NCBI GenBank assembly: GCA_017551845.1
Contig: JAFZKR010000037.1
Span: 1 to 24,136, forward strand
DNA from: Bacteroidaceae bacterium
GTDB taxonomy: Bacteria; Bacteroidota; Bacteroidia; Bacteroidales; Bacteroidaceae
Direction: 5' to 3'
DNA length: 24,136 nt
Shown in pieces: positions 16,881 to 24,136 of this stretch; position 1 is the stretch's first letter; every line of letters starts with the position of its first letter. The notes beneath the pieces were generated by a model. That model saw only the letters and a program-made list of their open reading frames with translations, was not told where the DNA came from and did no database searches. A program made the translations under genes and the position numbers.

Positions 16881-19800
16881 TTACTCAAGATTGATGCTAA
16901 GTCCCAGACCGCGTAATTCATGCAGGAGCACGTTGAGCGATTCGGGGATGCCGGGTGTCGGCATCGGATCACCTTTCACAATTGCCTCATATGCCTTAGA
17001 ACGACCGGTAACGTCATCGGACTTTATTGTCAGTATCTCCTGCAGCACGTGCGATGCACCGAATGCCTCAAGAGCCCAAACCTCCATTTCTCCGAAACGC
17101 TGACCACCGAACTGGGCCTTACCGCCGAGCGGCTGCTGTGTAATGAGTGAATACGGACCGATGGAACGGGCATGCATCTTGTCCTCGACCATGTGACCCA
17201 GTTTAAGCATGTAGGTCACACCCACGGTAGCGCACTGGTCGAACGGTTCGCCTGTGCCGCCGTCGTAAAGCTGAGTCTTACCGTAGCGCGGCAGACCGGC
17301 CTTGTCAGTCCATTTATTGAGATCATCAAGTGATGCTCCATCAAATATAGGAGTAGCGAATTTTACGCCAAGTTCACGTCCTGCATGACCAAGTACGGTC
17401 TCAAAAATCTGACCTATGTTCATACGAGAAGGCACACCCAGCGGATTCAAAACGATATCGACGGGAGTACCATCGGCCAGGAACGGCATATCCTCCTGTT
17501 TTACCACGCGGGAAACGATACCCTTGTTACCGTGACGTCCGGCCATCTTGTCACCTACGCCGATCTTACGTTTTTTGGCAACATAAACCTTTGCCATCTG
17601 AATAATACCTGAAGGCAGTTCATCACCGATGGTGAGAGCAAACTTATTGCGCTTATTCTCGGCATCGTATTCCTTATACTTGCGAAGGAAGTTTACTATC
17701 AGTTTCGAGATAAGACCGTTAGTATGTTCGTCATCAGTCCAGTCATTCGATTTCACTGATGAATAGTCAAGTGATTCAAGAGCCTTCTTGGTAAAACGCT
17801 GTCCCTTTGCTATCACCTCAGTCTCAAGCAGGTCAAACACTCCCTGTGAGGTTTTTCCTTCGGTCAAGGTGAGAAGTTTCTTGACAAGTATTCCCTTCAA
17901 CTCTGCTACTTTCTCCTCGAATTCAGCATCAATCTTGGGCAGTCTTGCCTTATCTGCCATCTTGGAATTACGCGTCTTAATGGCACGTGAAAACAACTTC
18001 TTGTCAATGACGACACCTTTGAGTGAAGGTGAAGCCTTAAGAGATGCATCCTTCACATCACCAGCCTTGTCTCCGAAAATAGCACGGAGTAGTTTCTCTT
18101 CCGGTGATGGATCGGACTCACCCTTGGGAGTGATCTTACCTATCAGAATATCACCCGGCTGGATGTAAGCACCGATACGTACAATACCGTTCTCATCCAA
18201 GTCTTTCGTTGCTTCCTCGCTGACATTCGGAATGTCCGATGTCAATTCCTCATATCCGCGTTTTGTTTCACGAACTTCAAGAATAAACTCCTCTACATGC
18301 ACTGAGGTAAGGATATCTTCACGTACCACACGCTCATTGAGAACGATGGCATCCTCGTAGTTGTATCCCTTCCAAGGCATGTATGCCACAAGCAGGTTCT
18401 TACCAAGGGCCAACTCGCCGTTCTGTGTCGAATAGCCTTCGGTCAGAATATCGCCTGCCTTCACACGCTGACCCACCTCACAGATAGGACGCAAATCTAT
18501 GGTCATGTTCTGGTTCGTACGACGGAACTTGGGCAGTTTGTACTCCTTCTCCGCAGGTTCGAAGCTTACGAACTCCTCATCCTCCGTACGATCGTACAGG
18601 ATTCTGATAATGGCAGCATCAACATAAGTAACTGTTCCGTCACCCTCAGCGGTAATCTGAGTACGAGAATCCTCGGCAAGCTGTTTTTCTATACCTGTAC
18701 CTACTATGGGGACCTCGGTGCGCATCAAAGGAACTGCCTGACGCATCATGTTCGAGCCCATCAGGGCACGGTTAGCATCATCGTGTTCCAGGAACGGGAT
18801 CAAAGCTGCAGCAATAGAGGCTATCTGCTGGGGCGAAACATCCATGAGTTCCACATCTTCGGGCGGAACAACAGGGAAATCTGCATCACGACGTGCCTTG
18901 ACACGAGTGCGGATAAACTTGCCTTTATCATCATAAGGAGCATTTCCCTGACCAATTATCCTGCCCTCCTCTTCCTCAGCAGTGAGGTATTCCACCTCAT
19001 CGTTGTTAAGATTCACATGGCAGTCCTTGACCTTACGATAGGGAGTCTCGATGAATCCAAGGTCATTTATCTTAGCATATATGCAAAGAGATGATATAAG
19101 ACCGATATTCGGTCCTTCAGGAGTCTCAATAGGACAGAGACGACCATAATGGGTATAGTGTACGTCACGAACCTCGAATCCTGCACGATCACGCGACAAA
19201 CCACCAGGTCCAAGAGCGGACATACGGCGCTTGTGGGTTATCTCGGCCAGAGGATTGGTCTGGTCCATAAACTGAGAAAGTGCGTTTGTTCCGAAGAACG
19301 AGTTGATTACAGCTGATACTGTCTTGGCATTGATAAGGTCAGTAGGAGTGAACACCTCATTATCACGTACGTTCATACGCTCGCGTATAGTGCGGGCCAT
19401 ACGTGCCAAGCCTATAGCGAACTGATTGGAAAGCTGCTCTCCGACAGTACGTACTCGACGATTTGAAAGGTGGTCGATATCATCCACCACAGCATGTGAG
19501 TTGACAAGTTCTATGAGGTACTTGATAATCTCAATAATATCCTCTTTTGTCAGCACACCGATACTCATATCAGTAGTCAATCCTAACTTCTTGTTGACAC
19601 GGTAACGGCCTACCTCTCCCAAATCATAGCGTTTCTCTGAGAAAAACAGGTTATTAATAACCTCACGGGCACTCGAATCATCGGCAGGATCAGCATTCCT
19701 GAGCTGACGGTAGATATAGAGAACAGCCTCTTTCTCAGAATTACAGGGATCTTTCTGAAGAGTATTGAAAATTATGGAATAATCTGACTGGCTAGCCTGT

Positions 19801-20693
19801 TCCTTATGAAGCAGTATCGTCTCAAGACCTGATTCGAGAATATCGCTGATGTTGTCTTCAGACAGTTCCGCTTCACGGTCAACTACGACTTCATGACGCT
19901 CAATAGAAACCACCTCACCGGTATCAGAATCTACAAAATCTTCTATTCGGGTCCTTAATACGCGTGCAGCAAGTTTTCGACCGATACACTTCTTGAGATT
20001 CGTCTTGTTGACCTTAACTTCTTCAGCTAGATCAAAAATGTCAACGATATCCTTGTCCGTCTCAAATCCTATCGCGCGGAGAAGAGTGGTTACAGGAAGT
20101 TTCTTCTTACGGTCTATATAAGCATACATGACATTGTTAATGTCAGTAGCGAACTCTATCCAAGAGCCTTTGAAAGGAATGATTCGTGCAGAATAGAGGG
20201 GAGTTCCGTTAGAATGAATGCTTTGACCAAAGAAAACGCCCGGAGAACGGTGCAACTGTGATACGACAACGCGCTCTGCACCGTTGATTACGAAAGTACC
20301 CTGTGCCGTCATATATGGAATGGGGCCAAGGAAGACATCCTGAATCACCATATCGAAATCCTCGTGATCGGGATCAGTACAGTAAAGTTTCAGTTTGGCC
20401 TTCAAGGGTACACTATATGTCAGACCATGCTCCAGACACTCCTCAATTGTGTAGCGGGGCGGGTCAATGTAATAGTCCAAGAATTCCAGGACAAAATTAT
20501 TCCGGGTATCGGCTATAGGGAAATTTTCTGAGAATACCTTATAAAGACCTTCGTTCTTGCGTTTCTCAGGCGGTGTGTCCAACTGCAGGAAATCCTTGAA
20601 TGACTTGAGCTGTACTTCAAGGAAATCAGGACACGGCATCGGATTCCTGACGGAAGCGAAATTAATTCTCTGATTATCTGTGTTTGAAGACAT
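16881..20693 (-). CDS. rpoB: DNA-directed RNA polymerase subunit beta
   Basis: The 1270-residue beta subunit of RNA polymerase. The rifampicin-binding cluster [19 protein letters not shown] is intact at the common resistance positions: D477, H487 and S492 match E. coli D516, H526 and S531, so no classical resistance change is seen. The conserved [17 protein letters not shown] block and the C-terminal [18 protein letters not shown] block are present. It is about 70 residues shorter than the E. coli subunit. A 123-base spacer containing a strong bulged hairpin with a U run separates it from rplL, so its level is probably set lower than that of the ribosomal proteins by partial termination. rpoC starts 24 bases downstream. 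Confidence 0.99.
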   Translation of the reverse strand: MSSNTDNQRINFASVRNPMPCPDFLEVQLKSFKDFLQLDTPPEKRKNEGLYKVFSENFPIADTRNNFVLEFLDYYIDPPRYTIEECLEHGLTYSVPLKAKLKLYCTDPDHEDFDMVIQDVFLGPIPYMTAQGTFVINGAERVVVSQLHRSPGVFFGQSIHSNGTPLYSARIIPFKGSWIEFATDINNVMYAYIDRKKKLPVTTLLRAIGFETDKDIVDIFDLAEEVKVNKTNLKKCIGRKLAARVLRTRIEDFVDSDTGEVVSIERHEVVVDREAELSEDNISDILESGLETILLHKEQASQSDYSIIFNTLQKDPCNSEKEAVLYIYRQLRNADPADDSSAREVINNLFFSEKRYDLGEVGRYRVNKKLGLTTDMSIGVLTKEDIIEIIKYLIELVNSHAVVDDIDHLSNRRVRTVGEQLSNQFAIGLARMARTIRERMNVRDNEVFTPTDLINAKTVSAVINSFFGTNALSQFMDQTNPLAEITHKRRMSALGPGGLSRDRAGFEVRDVHYTHYGRLCPIETPEGPNIGLISSLCIYAKINDLGFIETPYRKVKDCHVNLNNDEVEYLTAEEEEGRIIGQGNAPYDDKGKFIRTRVKARRDADFPVVPPEDVELMDVSPQQIASIAAALIPFLEHDDANRALMGSNMMRQAVPLMRTEVPIVGTGIEKQLAEDSRTQITAEGDGTVTYVDAAIIRILYDRTEDEEFVSFEPAEKEYKLPKFRRTNQNMTIDLRPICEVGQRVKAGDILTEGYSTQNGELALGKNLLVAYMPWKGYNYEDAIVLNERVVREDILTSVHVEEFILEVRETKRGYEELTSDIPNVSEEATKDLDENGIVRIGAYIQPGDILIGKITPKGESDPSPEEKLLRAIFGDKAGDVKDASLKASPSLKGVVIDKKLFSRAIKTRNSKMADKARLPKIDAEFEEKVAELKGILVKKLLTLTEGKTSQGVFDLLETEVIAKGQRFTKKALESLDYSSVKSNDWTDDEHTNGLISKLIVNFLRKYKEYDAENKRNKFALTIGDELPSGIIQMAKVYVAKKRKIGVGDKMAGRHGNKGIVSRVVKQEDMPFLADGTPVDIVLNPLGVPSRMNIGQIFETVLGHAGRELGVKFATPIFDGASLDDLNKWTDKAGLPRYGKTQLYDGGTGEPFDQCATVGVTYMLKLGHMVEDKMHARSIGPYSLITQQPLGGKAQFGGQRFGEMEVWALEAFGASHVLQEILTIKSDDVTGRSKAYEAIVKGDPMPTPGIPESLNVLLHELRGLGLSINLE

Positions 20694-20732
20694 AAAAGGA
20701 AGGATATTATGGAACTTGATTCTTTAACGCAC

Positions 20733-20788
20733 AAAAAGGTTAAGAACCCTAGGCAGTCCAAAAGGACCACCGTAGGGGTTACTTAACC
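20733..20788 (-). terminator. Attenuator-like hairpin plus U run between rplL and rpoB
   Basis: In the - strand RNA a long hairpin begins 28 bases after the rplL stop. Seven pairs join 20782-20788 with 20738-20744 (GGUUAAG/CUUAACC), five pairs join 20776-20780 with 20745-20749, then short helices UA/UA, GG/CC, a UG/UG wobble pair set and GUCC/GGAC close a UUUU loop (20760-20763). I count 22 pairs with three single-base bulges (20781, 20775, 20772), all on the 5' arm. Five U residues follow (20733-20737). This is the form of an intrinsic terminator, yet rpoB starts 39 bases later, so partial read-through is expected. E. coli has a functionally similar attenuator at the same junction. Confidence 0.8.
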
Positions 20789-20816
20789 ATTAACCTGACA
20801 GGTCAGGCCTGTGAAA

Positions 20817-21194
20817 TTACTTAAGTTCAACTTCTGCGCCAGCCTCTTCCAGAGTCTTTTTCAGTGACTCGGCTTCGTTCTTGGCGAGACCTTCCTTAAC
20901 AACACTGGGTGCAGCGTCAACAAGATCCTTAGCCTCCTTCAGTCCCAGACCACAAGCTTCCTTGACAGCCTTTACGACAGCAAGCTTGTTTGCGCCGAAG
21001 CCCTTCAGGACTACATCAAATGAAGACTTCTCTTCTGCAGCCTCAGCAGCGGCAGCAGGACCAGCAGCAGCTACAGCTACAGCTGCGGCAGCGGGTTCAA
21101 TTCCATATTCATCCTTCAGGATGGTTGCGAGTTCATTGACCTCCTTAACGGTAAGGTTAACCAGTTCTTCTGCTAATGCTTTTAAATCAGCCAT
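20817..21194 (-). CDS. rplL: 50S ribosomal protein L7/L12
   Basis: A 125-residue stalk protein present in several copies on the large subunit, where it recruits and stimulates translational GTPases such as EF-Tu and EF-G. The N-terminal dimerisation domain (about 1-33) binds L10, an alanine-rich flexible hinge spans about 35-55, and the C-terminal factor-binding domain contains [21 protein letters not shown] and ends in EAGAEVELK. It starts 40 bases after rplJ and is followed by the attenuator-like hairpin before rpoB. Confidence 0.98.
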   Translation of the reverse strand: MADLKALAEELVNLTVKEVNELATILKDEYGIEPAAAAVAVAAAGPAAAAEAAEEKSSFDVVLKGFGANKLAVVKAVKEACGLGLKEAKDLVDAAPSVVKEGLAKNEAESLKKTLEEAGAEVELK

Positions 21195-21234
21195 TGTGTT
21201 ATGATTTTAATAGGTTTGTACTTTGTATTGATAA

Positions 21235-21759
21235 TTAATTCTCTCTTTCTCCAAGAGTCTTGAGAACTCCATGGATGGTGTTTGCACCAGACTGCAGAGC
21301 AGAAATAACGTTCTTGGCCGGTGACTGCAGAAGTGCAATGACGTCGGCAATGAGTTCCTTCTTGCTCTTGATGTTGACCAGAGCCTCGAGCTGGTTTGCT
21401 CCAATGTAGAAGCTCTCCTCTGCATAAGCAGCCTTGAGGCCCGGAATACCGGTCTTCTTGTCAGTAACGTCCTTCAGAAGCTTGGCAGGAGCATTTGCTA
21501 CATTAGCCAGCATAAGAGCTGTTGTGCCCTTGAGTGAATCATACAGAGGTGAAAAGTCAACCTCCAACTGATCCATAGCTTTCTGAAGCAGAGTGTTCTT
21601 GACAACGACCATCTTGACTTCATTCTTGAAGCACTTTCTGCGCAGGTCACTTGTAGCGGTTGAATTCAAACCTGTTACATCGACCAGATATATTGCTGAG
21701 TATTTCTGAAGGGTTTCCTTCAAAGACTCAATAATCAAAGCTTTATCCTCTTTCTTCAT
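21235..21759 (-). CDS. rplJ: 50S ribosomal protein L10
   Basis: A 174-residue ribosomal protein that anchors L7/L12 dimers to 23S rRNA to form the stalk. The N-terminal RNA-binding globular part has YLVDVTGLNSTATSDLRRK and MVVVKNTLLQKA, and the C-terminal helix (about 130-174) is the L7/L12-binding spine. Only 14 bases separate it from rplA, so there is no space for an E. coli-type L10 leader between the genes; any L10 autoregulatory site would have to lie within rplA. Confidence 0.98.
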   Translation of the reverse strand: MKKEDKALIIESLKETLQKYSAIYLVDVTGLNSTATSDLRRKCFKNEVKMVVVKNTLLQKAMDQLEVDFSPLYDSLKGTTALMLANVANAPAKLLKDVTDKKTGIPGLKAAYAEESFYIGANQLEALVNIKSKKELIADVIALLQSPAKNVISALQSGANTIHGVLKTLGEREN

Positions 21760-21773
21760 AATGCTTGTTTTAA

Positions 21774-22472
21774 TCAGATCTCATCCAATGATTTGGTATC
21801 AACCTTGATACCCTTGCTCATTGTACTTGAAAGATAAATGCTCTTGATATATGTACCCTTTGCAGCAGAAGGCTTGAGCTTGATGATTGTATCAATAAAC
21901 TCCTTAGCATTCTCTCTGATAGCATCAGCAGAGAATGAAACCTTGCCGATTGAAGTGTGGACGATACCAGTCTTGTCAACCTTGAAATCAATCTTTCCTT
22001 GTTTGACCTCCTTGACAGCCTTGGCAACATCCATCGTCACTGTACCGCTCTTGGGGTTAGGCATAAGTCCACGAGGACCGAGAATACGTCCGAGAGGGCC
22101 TAACTTGCCCATCAGGGCAGGCTGGGTGATGATGACATCAATATCAGTCCAACCACCCTTAATCTTCTCTATATACTCTTCGAATCCAACATAGTCAGCA
22201 CCTGCTTCCTTGGCAGCGGCTTCCTGATCAGGAGTGCACAGAGCTAGGACTCTGACTACCTTACCTGTTCCGTGAGGAAGGGATACCACGCCACGAACCA
22301 TCTGGTTGGCCTTACGGGGATCAACACCAAGACGGACATCAATATCCACTGATGCGTCGAACTTGGTTGTAGTAATATCCTTGACCAACTGAGATGCCTC
22401 CTTGAGGGTATAGGCTTTGCCGGCTTCTATCTTAGAAGCGACACTCTTTTGGTTTTTTGTCAGTTTACCCAT
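21774..22472 (-). CDS. rplA: 50S ribosomal protein L1
   Basis: A 232-residue ribosomal protein of the L1 stalk, which guides deacylated tRNA out of the E site. It shows the family block [20 protein letters not shown], followed by [19 protein letters not shown]. In many bacteria L1 also represses its own operon by binding the mRNA leader of rplK. It begins 33 bases after the rplK stop and is followed by rplJ after 14 bases, within one transcription unit. Confidence 0.98.
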   Translation of the reverse strand: MGKLTKNQKSVASKIEAGKAYTLKEASQLVKDITTTKFDASVDIDVRLGVDPRKANQMVRGVVSLPHGTGKVVRVLALCTPDQEAAAKEAGADYVGFEEYIEKIKGGWTDIDVIITQPALMGKLGPLGRILGPRGLMPNPKSGTVTMDVAKAVKEVKQGKIDFKVDKTGIVHTSIGKVSFSADAIRENAKEFIDTIIKLKPSAAKGTYIKSIYLSSTMSKGIKVDTKSLDEI

Positions 22473-22505
22473 TTCTTAAAACTTTTTTTCAGTGAATGCC
22501 AGGCG

Positions 22506-22931
22506 TTAATCCTTGACTGTGATTCCCATGCTTCTTGCGGTACCTGCCACCATAGAGATAGCTGATTCCAATGTAAAGCAGTTCAGGTCGGGCATCTTGT
22601 CCTGTGCAATCGCTGCAACCTGTTCCTTGGTTACTGAAGCAACCTTTTTACGGTTCGGTTCTGAAGAACCGCCCTTGGCTCGGGATGCCTCGAGCAACTG
22701 TATGGCTACAGGAGGAGTCTTGATGACAAAGTCGAATGACTTATCACTGTAATAAGTGATGATCACCGGCAGAGTCTTACCTGATTTGTCCTGGGTTCTG
22801 GCGTTGAACTGTTTGCAAAACTCCATTATATTCAAACCCTTGGAACCAAGAGCGGGACCAACGGGTGGTGATGGGTTTGCAGCGCCTCCTTTAATCTGTA
22901 GTTTGATTATTCCAGCAACTTCTTTAGCCAT
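22506..22931 (-). CDS. rplK: 50S ribosomal protein L11
   Basis: A 141-residue ribosomal protein at the base of the stalk that binds the GTPase-associated centre of 23S rRNA. The N-terminal domain contains [20 protein letters not shown], with the conserved proline-rich turn, and [15 protein letters not shown]. The C-terminal RNA-binding domain contains [22 protein letters not shown]. The length equals the usual family length. It is preceded by a 61-base spacer after nusG, the position where an L1-binding leader would be expected. Confidence 0.98.
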   Translation of the reverse strand: MAKEVAGIIKLQIKGGAANPSPPVGPALGSKGLNIMEFCKQFNARTQDKSGKTLPVIITYYSDKSFDFVIKTPPVAIQLLEASRAKGGSSEPNRKKVASVTKEQVAAIAQDKMPDLNCFTLESAISMVAGTARSMGITVKD

Positions 22932-22972
22932 TTTCCAAAAAATTATATGTAAACACTATACGGAGAACATTG

Positions 22973-22995
22973 TAAGCCTGGTAACAGGCAGCTTA
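22973..22995 (-). other. Small bulged hairpin at the nusG stop, in the rplK leader
   Basis: In the RNA, GCCUG (22985-22989) pairs with CAGGC (22976-22980) around a UUAC loop. After a 3-base bulge on the 5' side, the nusG UAA stop (22993-22995) can pair with UUA (22973-22975). It has no U run, so it is not an intrinsic terminator. Its place before rplK makes it a candidate for L1-mediated control, but I did not recognise a specific L1-binding consensus. Confidence 0.3.
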
Positions 22996-23535
22996 CAGTT
23001 TCTCCACCTGCATAAAACCAAGATCTATCGGAGTCTTTCGACCGAAGATCTTAACCATGACCTTAAGTTTCTTCTTTGCGTTGTCAACCTCTTCAATGAC
23101 ACCATTGAAGCCTGAGAACGGGCCGAAGGTCACCTTTACCGTTTCGCCTACGATAAACGGGACAAGAACCTCTTCCTGAGTCTCCTCCATCTCATCTACA
23201 GAACCAAGAATCCTGTTGACTTCTGAAGGACGCAGAGGCGTGGGATTATCCATGCCACCGAGGAAACCCAATACGTTGGGACTGTATCTGAGACGTTGCT
23301 TGATTTCACCATCAAGTACAGCCTCCACCAAGACGTAACCCGGCAGATAACTGCGTTCCTTCACGACACGTTTTCCGTTTCGTACCTGAACAACCTTTTC
23401 GGTGGGAATAAGCACTTGTGTTATCATATCCTCCAAGCCATTATTCTTGGCATCGGCCTCAAGATATTCCTTTACCTTGAGCTCCTTGCCGCTTATAGCC
23501 TTCAGGACATACCACTTTTTTTCCAACTCAGCCAT
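22993..23535 (-). CDS. nusG: Transcription termination/antitermination factor NusG
   Basis: A 180-residue elongation factor that binds RNA polymerase over the cleft and links it to Rho or to the ribosome. The NGN domain begins with KKWYVLKAISGKE and includes SYLPGYVLVEA. The KOW domain (about residues 125-160) contains FIVGETVKVTFGPFSGFNGVI. It is a plain two-domain NusG, not a specialised UpxY-type paralog tied to capsule loci, as shown by its position next to secE and the ribosomal protein genes. It starts 8 bases after the secE stop. Confidence 0.98.
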   Translation of the reverse strand: MAELEKKWYVLKAISGKELKVKEYLEADAKNNGLEDMITQVLIPTEKVVQVRNGKRVVKERSYLPGYVLVEAVLDGEIKQRLRYSPNVLGFLGGMDNPTPLRPSEVNRILGSVDEMEETQEEVLVPFIVGETVKVTFGPFSGFNGVIEEVDNAKKKLKVMVKIFGRKTPIDLGFMQVEKL

Positions 23536-23543
23536 TGTTCCAA

Positions 23544-23732
23544 TCAGGGATAAATGAGTTTCATTATTTCCTCAAAGCTTTTATCCATCAGGAAAACCAC
23601 AACAGCAATCATCAGGGAAGCAACTAAAACGATGACTGCACTGCTGGTCAGTTCCTTACTTGTTGGCCATGTTGTCTTATGGACAAGCTCGTTGTAAGAT
23701 TCCTTACAGTTTTGTATGAATTTCTTGAACAT
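23544..23732 (-). CDS. secE: Preprotein translocase subunit SecE
   Basis: A short 62-residue single-span SecE that clamps SecY in the inner membrane translocon. The conserved cytoplasmic amphipathic part has ELVHKTTWPTSKEL (residues 15-28), with the W-P-T/S signature, followed by one membrane helix (about 31-49). I use the ATG at 23732; the longer in-frame reading from 23780 would run into the tRNA gene and is not real. Single-span SecE proteins of this size are usual outside gammaproteobacteria. It lies 18 bases after tRNA-Trp and 8 bases before nusG. Confidence 0.96.
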   Translation of the reverse strand: MFKKFIQNCKESYNELVHKTTWPTSKELTSSAVIVLVASLMIAVVVFLMDKSFEEIMKLIYP

Positions 23733-23750
23733 AGTTCTATTTATACATTG

Positions 23751-23823
23751 CACGGGTGGAAAGGCTCGAACTCTCGACACTCGGTTTTGGAGACCGATGC
23801 TCTACCAACTGAGCTACACCCGT
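23751..23823 (-). tRNA. tRNA-Trp, anticodon CCA
   Basis: The - strand sequence folds as a full cloverleaf: a 7-bp acceptor stem (ACGGGTG with CACCCGT), D arm GCTC/GAGC, anticodon stem TCGGT/ACCGA around CTCCAAA with anticodon CCA, a 5-base variable region, and a T arm GAGAG/CTTTC with TTCGAGC loop. The discriminator base is G. The 3' CCA is not encoded (CAA follows), so it must be added after processing. It lies between tuf and secE and is probably cut out of a common transcript. Confidence 0.97.
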
Positions 23824-23827
23824 AAGT

Positions 23828-23857
23828 AATGTCAGCCCCTCGAAAAGAGCTGACATT
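23828..23857 (-). other. Hairpin between tuf stop and tRNA-Trp
   Basis: AATGTCAG and CTGACATT (23828-23835 and 23850-23857) form an 8-bp perfect stem. An inner CTC/GAG (23839-23841 with 23847-23849) closes a 5-base loop, leaving three unpaired bases on one arm. It starts 14 bases after the tuf stop and ends 4 bases before the tRNA 5' end. No U run follows on the - strand, so it is more likely an RNA processing or stability element, or a weak attenuator, than a full terminator. Confidence 0.55.
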
Positions 23858-23871
23858 TATTTGGTTTACAA

Positions 23872-24136
23872 TCAGTCGATGATTGCGGTGATCTGACCTG
23901 AACCAACGGTACGGCCGCCCTCACGAATAGCGAAACGCAGACCGACGTTGATAGCAACAGGATAAATCAGAGTTACGGTGATCTCTACGTTATCACCAGG
24001 CATTACCATTTCAGTTCCCTCGGGGAGAGTGATCTCACCGGTGCAGTCCATTGTACGGATGTAGAACTGAGGACGATACTTGTTGCGGAATGAGGTATGA
24101 CGACCACCCTCCTTCTGAGTCAGTACATAGATAGAA
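23872..24136 (-). CDS. tuf: Elongation factor Tu, C-terminal part
   Basis: The frame covers the last 87 complete codons of EF-Tu; the 5' end lies beyond the right edge. The encoded segment is the C-terminal beta-barrel domain: [16 protein letters not shown], then [38 protein letters not shown] and the end [14 protein letters not shown], all nearly invariant in bacterial EF-Tu. EF-Tu delivers aminoacyl-tRNA to the ribosome. It heads the tuf, tRNA-Trp, secE, nusG order common in Bacteroidota. Confidence 0.97.
   Translation of the reverse strand, partial: SIYVLTQKEGGRHTSFRNKYRPQFYIRTMDCTGEITLPEGTEMVMPGDNVEITVTLIYPVAINVGLRFAIREGGRTVGSGQITAIID

Noticed and set aside
19227..19290. Possible rifampicin-resistance change in rpoB
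   Set aside because: D477, H487 and S492 match the susceptible residues of E. coli; differences such as M491 for I530 and A483 for S522 are not classical resistance changes.
21030..21110. Short-period GCAGCA-like repeats in rplL
   Set aside because: They encode the normal alanine-rich hinge of L7/L12 and are not an independent repeat element.
23733..23780. N-terminal extension of SecE into tRNA-Trp
   Set aside because: The extra codons are tRNA sequence and spacer; ATG 23732 gives a normal SecE.

Overview
The window is a chromosomal housekeeping region from a member of Bacteroidota, most likely order Bacteroidales. Three things point there: the order tuf, tRNA-Trp, secE, nusG, rplK, rplA, rplJ, rplL, rpoB, rpoC; Bacteroidota-type families (the DUF4292-like protein, the TPR lipoprotein and EnvC-like protein next to dut, and a short secE); and promoter-like TAnnTTTG elements instead of E. 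coli-type -35/-10 boxes. No mobile element, CRISPR array, phage gene or plasmid function was seen. No stretch over 300 bases lacks a gene.

Layout. Bases 1-4611 (+ strand) form a tight run: the 3' part of a PLP aminotransferase, a UDP-glucose 6-dehydrogenase-type enzyme, an exported cyclophilin-type prolyl isomerase with a helical insert, and an alkaline phosphatase. Bases 4613-5621 hold a membrane-anchored helix-hairpin-helix protein (-) divergent from a VanZ-like membrane protein (+). Bases 5636-11046 (- strand) run, in transcription order, dut, TPR lipoprotein, DUF4292-like protein, EnvC-like murein hydrolase activator, prfB and a CYTH-domain protein; the middle three are joined by 4-base start/stop overlaps. 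A dGTPase-family gene (11148-12488, +) diverges from dut and converges on rpoC, with a strong hairpin between the two stop codons. Bases 12543-24136 (- strand) are the transcription/translation cluster, from the 3' end of tuf through tRNA-Trp(CCA), secE, nusG, four ribosomal protein genes, rpoB and rpoC.

How the genes work together. The large - strand cluster makes EF-Tu, a Sec translocase subunit, the NusG elongation factor, ribosomal proteins L11, L1, L10 and L7/L12, and the two large RNA polymerase subunits. A 22-bp bulged hairpin followed by a U run between rplL and rpoB looks like an attenuator that would let ribosomal proteins be made in excess of polymerase. dut and the dGTPase-family gene both act on nucleotide pools and share a divergent promoter region. 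The TPR, DUF4292-like and EnvC-like proteins are probably an envelope module.

I found no clearly new multi-gene system. The best second-look items are the rplL-rpoB attenuator with a possible competing hairpin, the prfB gene with no programmed frameshift and an SPY instead of SPF tripeptide, the coupled envelope module around the DUF4292-like protein, and the hairpin touching the 5' end of tRNA-Trp.
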